This document shows, piece by piece, positions 12,342-23,100 of a DNA stretch of 64,000 bases. Below the pieces are notes generated by a model. It made no database searches. It was not told the DNA's origin and saw only the letters and a list, made by a program, of their open reading frames with translations. The position numbers were made by a program, and so were the translations under genes. The stretch is from Paraphaeosphaeria minitans (lineage: Eukaryota > Ascomycota > Dothideomycetes > Pleosporales > Didymosphaeriaceae). The DNA lies in the NCBI GenBank assembly GCA_015832175.1, contig WJXW01000004.1, positions 930,001 through 994,000 on the forward strand, read 5' to 3'. Position 1 is the stretch's first letter. Each line of letters opens with the position of its first letter.

Positions 12342-13492
12342 GTCGAGACGAGAGAGGACGAGAGCAAGCAGCAGCTGGCCAGGTCAAAGCTACCCATATA
12401 TAAGGAGACATGTCAAGCATGACGGCACCGCAGCCTGATGTACAGCTGCTTACCGGGAACAGTAGGTGAAATGGCTGAAATGCATCCGTCCGGGGATAAA
12501 CTGGGCCCGCTACCTAGCGAGGCGAGTTGGCCGCTCAGCGATGCCGTTTGTTGCGTGCGCGGGACCAGCTTTTCGCCTTGTGCCAGGTACGAGCAGCAAG
12601 TACGCCAGGGCCCTCGTGAGGCCTTGCAAGCATTCGGTGTCTTCAGCATGGCAGATATACATGGTGGGCGGCAAGAAAGGTGGACAAGTCGGACTGCTCA
12701 ATGACCATTTCCCTTCTGCATAGGTTTTCGCGTATGGAAGAGTCCCTAGATGGTAGACGCAACAGGAAGGTGGATACCAGTCGATGCTATCACTGAATAC
12801 TGTACCGCATGCTCATGGTTAGACTAGGCGCTTACGACCTGCCTGCGTTGCTCGGTGAGGGATATTCATTTTCGCCTCCCTTGGGCTGCGCGCCATAAGA
12901 ATGGCAAAGTACGTCACTGTCCGAGACTTCATTTTGGCTCGCCTCCATCTACGCTGATGGGATAAAGCTACCTTGAGATGCTCCATACTTTGGACCGGTG
13001 GCTAGGTACAGCGCTCATCTCCTTGCCGTGCGCCTCTCCATTCACATCGCAAAAAGCATGCATGGAGAATCCAGACGGAAGCCAGACAACAGGGCATGAT
13101 ACCTATTGAACTCCAGGGCGCGTGGGGGCTGGATTGAAGAATGTCTACGCGCAATTTGTCGGATGCAACGAGACAAACTCATCGTCTGAAGCCACTAGAA
13201 ATATGCTGGTTGGTATAGGTACACTCGACGTTCGCATCGCCCGTCTGGCACGAGGAAAGTGATGGATACGAACAACGCTAGGTAATAATAATAAATAAAC
13301 GCTTGCCGCTGAGTCCTGACCGGCACATCAGCCATCGCTTACGCGGCAAGCACAGCCACAACACCTGAAGCAACCACTCCTCTCAGCGTCGTAGCCATCT
13401 ACTAACACGGCGAGCATCTGACAGCCCACGTCTACTGCGTAGGTGGTCAATATCTCTGCCAGCAACAGCTCGCGATACCTACGAGCCTTGCG
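12342..13492. other. Intergenic between divergent genes
   Basis: Shared upstream region of the carboxypeptidase (-) and the small membrane protein gene (+). TATATAAG at 12397-12404, about 55 bp before the carboxypeptidase start, reads as a TATA-like box in the right place. Both strands of 12413-12723 are open in short frames but with no recognisable content. Confidence 0.45.
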
Positions 13493-14120
13493 ATGCCTGA
13501 CCTTTTCAAACGCACCGAGAGCATGGGCATGGGCATGGGCCAACCCGACGAAGCCGCCCCGGCATACGAGGACGTCACACACCTCCACGGGCCTGCGCAT
13601 GGCTTTGCGCACTCTTCATCCTCCGGCGTAAGCATTCAACCCTGCCTCTTTGAATTTCGATGAGCGTGCTGCATCTCGGTCGGCGTATCGATCATGCTTC
13701 AAACCATGGGCAACAACCCAAGGCTGGAATAGTGGTGGCGTCATGGACCGAAGATCGCTACGTGGGCCAACTACCCACTGCGGGGATAGAGAGCGACGCC
13801 GAAGACACGTTCCTAACTGAGTGCAGTATGTCGTTGTGCCTCAAAGCGACGTTGAGCACGACCACGGCCATGCACCAGGCGCGCAGCAGCAACCGCAGGA
13901 ATCCCTCGCGCAGACCATCGCTGGCGTTTTCCGCCCCAAGCCGCACGTCCACTGCGAAGAATGCGACAGGCAAACCGAACGACGAGAGCGAAGGGACGCG
14001 AAACGGCACTGCTGTGCCATGGTCGCGTCAGTCTTCATGGTACTGTTCCTCTGCGGAATGATATTGGGAATTGTCATCACCAATGCGGCAGCGAGAAAGC
14101 GAATCATGCACCATGATTGA
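13493..14120 (+). CDS. Small single-pass membrane protein with cysteine-rich juxtamembrane segment
   Basis: Two exons, 13493-13627 and 13827-14120, joined in phase 0 (donor GTAAGC, acceptor GTGCAG), give 142 residues. The N-terminal half is Pro/Gly/His/Ser-rich with a PAYEDV motif. After it come CEECDRQ, a charged run (TERRERRDAKRH), CC and a hydrophobic helix (MVASVFMVLFLCGMILGIVI) near the C-terminus. Start ATG at 13493 has a purine at -3 and is in frame with three later Met codons (MGMGMG). The plan, PxY-type motif, Cys pairs and tail anchor, is reminiscent of LITAF-like or ubiquitin-ligase adaptor proteins, but I see no decisive signature. Neither exon alone would be called as a gene. Confidence 0.6.
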
Positions 14121-14302
14121 GATCGAGGGTATGCGGGCCGGGGTGCAAGATGGTATGCGGACCGGTCGGATTCGCAGGGTCAGAGAGGAACAATACCTAA
14201 CATAGTGTAGCCTTGCTTGGATCCTTCAGCCTGCGGTGACTCCACTTTCGAGCGCAGCACAGCTGGGCCAAACGTTACTATCCTTACTACCCTCAATCGA
14301 CC

Positions 14303-16753
14303 CTACATCTGATCGTTGGTGCCGTTTGCAATGTTGAACTTCTTTGCTAGAAAATCTCTGACCTCCTCGTTACACCCCATCTCCGCGTTCTCGGGAAACG
14401 AGATGACCCTCAATCCCTCTAGAGTCGTTGCTCTGCTCAATGCAACATATGCCATTCCTTCTTCGAAGTTCTCACTCAAGTCAACCTCTACTTTCTCAAG
14501 CGTCATACCCTGGCTTTTGTGGATTGTCTGCCCGAGGCAGGAAATCAGTACTAGTCTTAAATGATGGGGCTCATGGTACTACGTTGGTGTGCCGGGGAGA
14601 CTCACCATGGCCCACGCCGCCATTAGTGGGATTTGCGTTCGGCTCAAAAGACTGTATCGTGGATCGGAAGCGGGCTCATCGCCAAGCTCGGTCGGGTAAC
14701 AGTTGGCCTCTATGATGACATCTCTCGCTTGTCCTTTGTGGTAAAATCTTACGATTGGCCACTGTTTGCAGGATTCGGCTGCCATGAAATCGAAGATCCG
14801 ACGCGCACGATAACCTTTGTAATCTCCCTCGAGATCGGTCTCAATTTCTAGATCATGTAAGTATAGATGGGGAAGTGGGCAAAGGATCACCTACCCGATG
14901 TGATTAGCTCATCGGATTTCGAATCGGCTTTGGTGTCCCAAAAGTTCTGAAAGCCAACGATTGTGCCCTGAGAGCCGTTGACCAACCCCTCGGCTATGCT
15001 AATGTTCGCCAGCAGTACCACAAGCATGCCTTGTTTTAGCTCGAGGTGCGATTCATATCGGTGCTCTGACTGGACACGCCTTAGTGTATTAATGAGGTCA
15101 CAAGGAGTGGCCGACGTACCAACTTGACGAGAGTGCCATCCGCTGCTCTGGTATTGTACACCTGAAGCACGCCATGATGGTTTTGCTGTTCGAAATTATC
15201 AATGGAGTGGTACACCCGCGGTTCTGTCCGCAGCTTCTTGAACTCGGCATCGTTTATCCTTTTCACGTCTGCCTTGCGCGGATAGAGCTTGACAGCTTTG
15301 TCAATGTTCGGTTTGCTCTGACAGAGAATTTCTCTGTCGCTCGCAAGTAATGGCATTCCCAAACGCAATTTTTGTAAGATGTCGGTGAATGCTCGGTCAC
15401 GTTGTCGGAAGACGGTTTTTAGGTTGACATGTACGAAATCCGCCTCCTGTGTCCTGTCAGCATCCGCACAGATACCAGAAGCTATCCGATTACACGGTGC
15501 AAGTTCGAAATACCCCTTGGTGTAAATTGGGGTTGACGCGTACCTCCCATGCCTGGCTCTGAAACGCCCATTTGTCTTCATCGTTGTATATTTTGTCGCA
15601 CTCCACACACTCATAGGCCGATTTTTTCGAAATCTCGACCAACCCCTTCCCACAAATGATGCAGAACTTGAATGGATTGACTGGAGGAAGTTGACAGAAG
15701 TCGCCCGTGATGACCACTTCGACTCCCCCAAAGGCCTTTCCATTCTGCCGCACTTCTTTCATGATGGCATTCAACCTCTCCAAATGGAAGTTCTCAACCA
15801 TACTGATCTCGTCGATGACTAGCACGTCCGTCTTTTGAAGACGTCTCTTGGTCGTCTTCTGCCAAGCCTCGCGCAGAAGCTCTTCCAGCGGCTTCTTCAT
15901 GCTGGCTGGCGTCCAACCTGCGCATGACCACGTTGTCGAACCGTTGATGTCCAGGGCAGCCCGCCCAGTAGGAGCCACAACGTTCACCTTGTATCCCAGG
16001 GCCGAGAGACGTTGTCGGAAAGCTTTCAGAACCCTTGACTTTCCGACACCTGCCGATCCGGTGTAGAAGACGTTCTCCCTTTTATTGACGATGAGATCGA
16101 CCAGCTTGACTTGTTCAGGCGACAACGGAGGGTCCCGTGAGGGCGCGAGGTCAGAAACGAGCGACGAAGGGGCCGGGTACCCCGGGGATGGTGTAATTGA
16201 GATTTGGCATTGCAACGACCCACCTTCCTCTTTTAGTGGTATGAAATCAGCGTCGAGATCGGGTGCTGTAGCGCGCGGAGGCTGCGGTCTGCGCGGGTCC
16301 ACAGGGCTTTGCGGTGCACCGTGGGACTGCCGGCGCATATCCACGAGACCAGGAAACCGCATCTTCTGCTCTTGGTAGTAATGGGACGCCGAGTCTGCAT
16401 CTTTGAAGGAGCGTTGCTTGACGCTGAATCTCTCGGCCCAGTTCCGCGCTACGTCCCAGACTGTGTGGTGAACGCCGGGATTGGGACCACCCCAGACTGG
16501 AGATGGTGGTACGCGTTATTGATATGTCCATTGTGGAGGGCTTGGAAAGACCAAAGTGTGAGGCATTACGCTGCGCTGAGACTGGACAAACACCGTCAAA
16601 CTTACTGGCGTAATATTTCTTCTTGCCGCCGGTGGACGGCACTTCGCATGTGTGAGCTTCTTCGGGGCAGATGGTACCTTCCTGCTTCTGTCGCTTGTTG
16701 GGCTCGGAAGCCGCGCCATCGTGCGGTCGTTTGAAAGAACTGCGGGAACTCAT
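14303..16753 (-). CDS. PIF1-family DNA helicase with N-terminal RNase H1-type (viroplasmin) domain
   Basis: SF1B 5'-3' helicase, probably nuclear. Six exons (high to low): 16753-16606, 16496-15544, 15446-15120, 15069-14895, 14847-14606, 14527-14303; 689 residues. The basic N-terminus (KRPHDGAASEPNKRQK) looks like a nuclear localisation signal. Splicing out 16497-16605 creates KKKYYAIWGGPNPGVHHTVW and later QRSFKDADSASHYY, the pattern of the RNase H1 N-terminal hybrid-binding domain. Helicase motifs: Walker A TGSAGVGKSRVL, Walker B VLVIDEISMV, QLPPV, then TIHKSQGMTLEKVEVDLS and YVALSRATTLEGLRV. A Cys insertion (CIICGK, then YECVEC about 20 residues later) sits between QLPPV and KWAFQS. Acceptor 15069/15070 could shift by six bases. 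The housekeeping PIF1 lacks this domain plan, so this is probably a paralogue. Confidence 0.9.
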
Positions 16754-16861
16754 GAAGCCGGATTAAGAAACCCTGCGAGCGCGACGGGCCTCCATGAGTT
16801 TCTACGTGGTAAAAAGCCTTACGGCTGCCGGTAGAGTTAATGTTAAGACGCGACGCGTTAG

Positions 16862-16929
16862 ACTAGGTAGGTAGGTAACTAGGTAGGTAGGTAACTAGGT
16901 AGGTAGGTAACTAGGTAGGTAGGTAGGTA
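16862..16929. repeat. 16-bp tandem repeat, four units
   Basis: Units of ACTAGGTAGGTAGGTA start at 16862, 16878, 16894 and 16910, the last extended by one extra GGTA. It lies about 110 bp upstream of the helicase start. Confidence 0.95.
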
Positions 16930-17654
16930 CCGTACCTAGTCCGAGCCGACCCGTGGTCCGTGCCGTGCCTACCGTCATTAAAACAATAATCACGGGCAAC
17001 ATCTCGGGTTCATTTCGATGTGTATAGAGTAAGTAAGAATGGGATCTAAGCAGGTACTCTAATCAGAAATTATTTAATTTTGATAAGCGCTCGCATCCTA
17101 TACCTAGGTACCTACCTACCCAGATACCCGCTCAGATCCCTATATTTTACTTGCAACGTCTGCCTTTAAATTCACCTAGGCTGGGCGCATAACACGTTAA
17201 ATTCGCCGTCCTTTTGCCTCCAACTCCTACAAGACTGAGCTTTTACATCATACTCCATGCATGGCAAATACACTATGCAGAGTCCTTACCTAGGTACCCC
17301 TGCTTCAGTAGGTATGCTCCGAATCTGATTGCCGGAACCCTTGCACTCCCGCTTCGCAGAGCAACCCTAAAGTTTTGCCGTTGTAGGTATACATTACACT
17401 ACCTCAACTCGTCCTCACGAGTCAGCGCCGGACCACTTCGCCTAAATGCCGTAGAGGGGCAACCACTTTATGAATGGGACTGAACCATCACTCGATATTA
17501 AAACAGCCTTTTGTAAGCGGATCTGCAAACAAGGACCCTCACCCTTGAGCATCATTGCTTAGAGTATCAAAATCCTAAATATAAATGCCATCTCTACCCA
17601 TCCACCCTCTTGTTCCTCCATATCTACCTCTCGATCGCACTTGCAATCTACACA
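16930..17654. other. Intergenic with scattered CTAGGTA/TACCTAC words; promoter of the secreted protein
   Basis: AT-richer than its surroundings, with several imperfect palindromic words such as CCTAGGTACCTACCTACC (17103-17120) and CCTAGGTACC (17289-17298). A TATA-like CCTAAATATAAAT lies about 75-80 bp before the start at 17655. No gene seen. Confidence 0.5.
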
Positions 17655-18324
17655 ATGTTTTCCGCTGTGGCTGCCAGTCTCCTTCTGGCTCCCGTTGTCC
17701 TCTCACACGGCATCATCACCGCTCCACCCTCCCGTGCCATTGGCCCCGCCATAACCACCGCCTGCGGTCAAGCCATCACCTCGGCCATCAAGTCCGACAA
17801 CACGTCCTACGTCGAGCAGCTCACCAAGCTAGCCAACGCCGACGGCAAATTCGACCCCGCCGTCTGCGACCTCTACCTGTGCAAGGGTCTGCAGTTTTCC
17901 GACAACAGTGCCAACGTGCAGACGTGGAAGGCTGGGGATGTCGTGCCCATCAAGATCTGGCTGCGCATTCCGCACGAGGGGATCGCCAACGTGAGCGTGG
18001 TGAGCACGAAGCAGAACAAGCGGGTGGGAGATTTCTTGAAGCTCTGGACCGGAGGCTATGCTCCCGGTAAGAGCGAGAATGACGTTCCCCTCGCGCAAAG
18101 GGAGTTCAGTGTTACGGTTCCCAGTGGGCTGGAAACCACTTGCGCAAACGCCGGTGATTGTGTAAGTTTATGATGCATCTACAGAGGATATTGTCTTGCT
18201 AAATACAATACAGGTGCTTCAATGGTGGTGGCTGGGCACTGCTGCAAAGCAGACGTATGAGTCTTGTGTTGACTTCAAGATCGCGGCCTCTGCGGCTTAC
18301 CAGGGCGTTGGGTTCAAAGCCTAG
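17655..18324 (+). CDS. Secreted chitin-binding type-4 / LPMO-like protein with N-terminal histidine
   Basis: Two exons, 17655-18161 and 18214-18324 (52-bp intron, phase 0), encode 205 residues. Signal peptide MFSAVAASLLLAPVVLS would be cut to expose HGIITAPPSRAIGP, so the mature protein starts with His, as copper-dependent lytic polysaccharide monooxygenases require. A second candidate copper ligand is the His of RIPHEGIANVSV. The Cys residues (TACGQ, VCDLYLCKG, TCANAGDCV, ESCVDF) suggest disulfides. The C-terminal exon gives LQWWWLGTAAKQTYESCVDF, the typical end of fungal proteins annotated as chitin-binding type-4. Enzyme activity is an inference; a copper-binding or carbohydrate-binding role without catalysis is equally possible. 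The ATG at 17655 is preferred over the in-frame upstream codon because it begins the signal peptide cleanly. Confidence 0.8.
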
Positions 18325-18938
18325 GTCCTTCGTGGCTAGACAGACATGTCTGTGAGCAGCATTAGCTAGAACCAGCTATTCAAAACCAGAGTCGCACCTA
18401 CAATTGCAACCAAAGTCGCCGTGCAGTCTCAAACCTTCTGTACTCGTTCATACTTCGGATTTATTCTCGCAGAATGTTGTTGTCCGACAATTGTGACATA
18501 TCTCGTCTCCTAGAAGCCCCTTACTCCGTTATCCACATTGCCGGCTTACACATAGAGCACAGTCGACAGGGGTGAACTGAATGGCTATTGCAGAGCCACA
18601 GTTTACAAGTTCCAGTACATGGTGCACACTCACAGAAAGACGTCCCGATGTGGTAGGTGGCCGGTTGTGCTTGCAATATATCTGAAGCGAATCATGCGCG
18701 TGCCGGGTCAGGTAACATGCAGGAACTTGATTAACTCAGTATACGACCCAGACTTCCTGACACGAAATTCCAAATCATGGGAATGGAAATACTGAAATAC
18801 GAGCGATGCTACGAAAGGCTTATCCTCACGGTGAACCCTGGTTCGGCATCGCAACCCCTCCAAGGAACCATGCGCATGGGGTGCTGATCGCAGCCCGATA
18901 ATGATGTTTTCCCATATACCTAGTAACCCATCTCCTCT
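18325..18938. other. Intergenic between convergent genes
   Basis: 3' flanks of the secreted protein (+) and the ABM-fold gene (-). No open frame or repeat of note. Confidence 0.5.
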
Positions 18939-19474
18939 TCAAACGGTGTCATTGTACATACTCGCCACGCTAGTATCGCCCTTTGCATCGTCATGATAGT
19001 GTGCAGACGCAGCACTCCCACTCGTGTCCAACTCCTCGAGGCGCCTCAGATCCATGGGCCTGTCCAGCAAAGGATTGACGTAGGGGTCAAAAGTCTTCCA
19101 GTAGGGGTTTTGGAGGTGGTATTTCTGACTCTGTCATCATGAGTCAGCATGCTCTCCATGGAACTCATCATTGACCCCATCTCGAACGTCTCGCTTCGGC
19201 CTGATTCCACATTCTTTGCTTCCAAGGCAAATGGACCAGAAGAACAGCAGGGAGGGCATCGAGGCGATAGCCGAGGGAAACATACCGATTCCTTCAGGTA
19301 CCGCTCCACAATCGTGAATTTCCTCTGGTCCGCTACATCCTGCATGACGAACCACGACAATGTCTCTTTATCCTTGCTGTATACTTGGCTCGCTTCCACC
19401 AGCTTCGCCTTGAGCTTCTCGATACTCTCTTCATCCTCTTTCGCGTAGAGGTGTACCACGATAGTGTAGACCAT
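18939..19474 (-). CDS. ABM-fold (antibiotic biosynthesis monooxygenase-like) protein
   Basis: Two exons, 19474-19286 and 19130-18939, with a 155-bp intron in phase 0 (donor GTATGT, acceptor GATGACAG), encode 126 residues. The start MVYTIVVHLYAKEDEESI is the first strand of the ferredoxin-like ABM fold; SKDKETLSWFVMQDVADQRK and FTIVERYLKES continue it, and exon 2 supplies SQKYHLQNPYWKTFDPYVNP. Relatives are small dimeric proteins, some of them cofactor-free oxygenases, but the substrate here is unknown. The frame is open 21 codons further upstream (to 19537), but the extra residues lack the fold and the MVYTIV start matches relatives, so I use 19474. Confidence 0.8.
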
Positions 19475-20138
19475 ACTGGCTATCTTTGCTATCGGTGTGT
19501 CGGATGAGGGCGGATGGCGAATAGACAATCGAGACACTACGCAGTCAAAAGGAGGTTTCTTAGAGAAGTTTCCGAGTCGACAGTATATGTAGTGCCTTCT
19601 GATTGCAACTGATGAGGGGTGTTTTGCTTTGCTCCCCGTGGTGACGTAACTTTCACGGCCCTACGCCGGCCCCGCAGCGGATCCCTAAAAAAAAGGAAAC
19701 ACAAGCCCCTCTTCTAGCACAATAGAATCAAGACCAGGCCATTCCTCGGTCTTTGCCCATGGGTATGGCAGAGACTGCGTGCCACTGGGGGAAGCAGGCC
19801 GATGTTTCATATATTAGTTCACCTAGTGACCCTTTCTCATAGTTCACAAGTGCACTACCACCATGCCCACGATCGATTAGTTTGAATAGTTGAAGTAGTT
19901 TGTATCAAATAGATTTACTCATCTACTCAATCTCTTTTAACTCATCATACCACAATGAAAGACATCGTCGCTTCACAAAAGCACACAAAGTCCTTGCGCA
20001 ACAACTCCGCCCAAATCTTCCAGTAGAAACATGAGGGAATGGAGCATCCTGTACACCTGCCTCCTGATTATCCGTAGATAAGAAAAGAAAAGCACCACCT
20101 AATCCTACAGTCCAAAGCTGGCCAAGAGCGCGGTACGT
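19475..20138. other. Intergenic: ABM promoter and ACC1 3' flank
   Basis: Contains the A8 run at 19687-19694 and no recognisable gene. Confidence 0.5.
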
Positions 20139-23100
20139 TTATGCCTTCGACAGCATCTTGAGTACCTCCTCCTTCTCGCCCGTTGGCAGCGTGCTCAAAA
20201 GTGCCATGACCCCCTTGAGACCACCCTCGCGGTCTTTCCGCATGAGCTGTGCAACCTCAAGCGCAATACCATCCTTCTTAAGGAGCTCTACGCGATCGTG
20301 TACAGTCTTCCTGTTCTCCTCGTACCACACCGCAACACTCATATCGTCCTGGTCGAACTTGGGGACCGCAGACCAAGCTTTGAGCATCTCAAGACCCTTG
20401 GAGCGGGTAGTAGGGTCCAGCTTAGCCGACGAGTGTTCGGCAGAGGACGGTGCTGCCGCCGTGGCGAGCTTCCTGAGGATGTACTCCTCATTGAGACGGC
20501 GACGAAGACGCCAGTAGAAGAACCGGCGCGCATTCTTCCATTTGAGGGAGGAGCGAATAACTCCCTTGGCCTCCATACGGCCTGCACGGTCGTGTAGGTC
20601 GGCAAACTGTAGAGCAATCTGGCTGTATACTGGAAGAAGTAGCTGCTCGCGTTCCGTCATTTCGGCCTTGATGCTCTGGAGCTGATCGTGGGGCGTTGCA
20701 GGGTCGTTCAACTTGCGTTTAAGAGCACCGTAAGTGGGGTCATTGCGGGCCATTGTCTCGAGTTGCTTTTCCTTGCGGTACTTGATGCCGACAATACCTT
20801 CCGGCTCCAACACACCACCGCGGGAATCCTCATCGGCGTACATTTCCATGTATTGAGGGTTAATGGTCGGGTCTACGACGACCCAAGACCCACCGCGGAG
20901 CTCGCCAAAGGGAGGAATGTAGACGAAGACGGGCTGCTCGTACTTGACGAGGGCATCCACAATGTACGAACCGTACTTAAGTACCTCGTTGTACATGTCG
21001 CGCTGACCACCCGAGAAACCACGCCAGTTGGCAAGGATCATCAAAGGCAATTGCTCACCATTGTTGAAGTCCTTGATAGCTTGAGCAGTCTTGAAAGCGG
21101 AGTTGGGGTACCAAACACCACCAGCTTCAGACGTGATTTGCTCAATAGAGTCGGGATTGGCGGGATCAGCCGGTGTAACGTTCTCAACAGAGCGGGTTTC
21201 AACGCCAATAACACCGATGGGAATGCCGCCGAGTCGAGCGCGACCGACAACGACAGTTTTGGCCCAACCGCCGAGAGTCTCCTCAAAAGACCCACGGTCG
21301 AACAGTCCAGCTTGAAAGCCATCCTCATCCTCTTTACCTGCGATCAGATGCCTCACATCGTATGCAGACTTGCCAGGGGGATAATAGATGACGTCACGGT
21401 CCCACTCGTCTGCAGTAGGGGAAACAGGAACCGGGTTGCCCTTCTTGTCGGGAACGTAAGCCATCCACTTGACAATCTTGGAGACACCCTCGAAGTCATC
21501 TTCAGCGGTCATGTGAGAAACACCGTTCCTGTACATGATTTGTGTACCACCAAGCTGGAGGTTGGACGTGTACACTTCGCGACCAAGAAGCTTATTGATA
21601 GCTTGGGCACCGGTGAGAATGATGGGCTGACCTTCAATCTGGATAGCACGCTGGCCGAGGCGAACAAGATAGGCACCAATACCTATTTACTGTTAGCGAT
21701 CGCCATCATTATAAGGCAGTTATAGGGATACATACCAACCGAACGGCAAGTGACCAAAGTTATGGTGAAGATGTCTTCGTAAGCCCTGGAGGTTTCGCCA
21801 GCAATCAGACCTGATCCACGAAGAGACTCGACACCGAGACCATCTTCACGACCAATGATTGTGGTGATCTTGAACCGGTCTTCACCTTCAACAGTGACCC
21901 TCTCGCAAATTACATCCTCACGCTGACCGTCAATGAAAGCCTTGTACTTCTGGGGTGTCAGGTAGAGGTAGTCGAATCCGGATTCGGGCTTGCTGGCATC
22001 CTTCCATGCAACGGAGAAGTGAGGAATGAGCTCCTCAGCGAGACCAATGCGAGCACCAGAGTTGGCAGATAGGTAGATGCGGGGAATGCCAAGCCTGCGA
22101 GCGAGCTCGGAGCATTTGTGGAAGAACTTGTCTTCTTGCGGGCCAAATGAACCAATCTTGAACGTGATATCATTGGCGATGATGATGTAGCGACGACCAC
22201 GTGAGTACTCCGGTGTCTTGGCCGTGACGATCCATCCAACCATACCGATGGTATTGGTGCCAGGTTCACGATTCACCTCAGCCAGATTGTCGTTGTCATC
22301 GAGTACCAGCTCGTAGTATTCGATGCACTCGCCCTTTTGGGGCAGCTTCTCGCTCAGGTGAGGATGCTTGCCAACAGCAAGGTTCCAGCAGTTCTCTGTG
22401 GCCTGCCGGAATAGTTCAGGGAAGTCATAAACGTACTGAGTACCCATGAGATGAGCCTTGTAACGCTTCGGTTGCAGGGCTCCCTTGGTAGGGTAGGGAG
22501 TGTTGACGGGCTGTAGATGGAGAGCACCGATCTTGGTAGTTCCACCAACACTGTGGAAGACCCACTTGCCAGCCTTCTCAGACTTGCGCTCGGCATACAT
22601 CTCGACTTTGATAACGTAGCCCGATGTGTTGGTGATGACAACGCGGAGAGGGTAAGGAGCACCGGTGGAGGGATCGGTCACAATGATGCGGATTTCCGCA
22701 CCTGTAACACGCAGGCGCCAGAGACGACGACCGAAACGATCCAAGAAACCACCAATAGCTTCTTCGATCTCGCTCAAAGCGAGCGGGAAGACATGAGAGA
22801 AGTTGATGAAAATGTGGTTCATGTCAGCTTGAGAAGTTCCGACGATTTCGAGCGCGTCCAGGATATCGGTCATGAGCCTATCAGTCTCCGAGATCATGTA
22901 TTCGGCCGTAGGAATGTCCTCCCGAAGACGGCCAGAACGAACGACTGCTCTCAAGAAGTAGCGCTTGTCACTCTCAGCACCCTTGCCCACAGCTTCATAG
23001 ATGTGGATATTGCGGTTTTCGGTGAAGACCGGTTTGATGTTAAACTTGGACAGACGACCAAGCTCAAGCTGGAAGGCGAGAGCGGGTTCGACGTGACGAA

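Noticed and set aside
10314..20138. Secondary metabolite or secreted-enzyme gene cluster
   Set aside because: A carboxypeptidase, a His-1 secreted protein and an ABM-fold protein are near each other, but no backbone synthase, regulator or transporter accompanies them.
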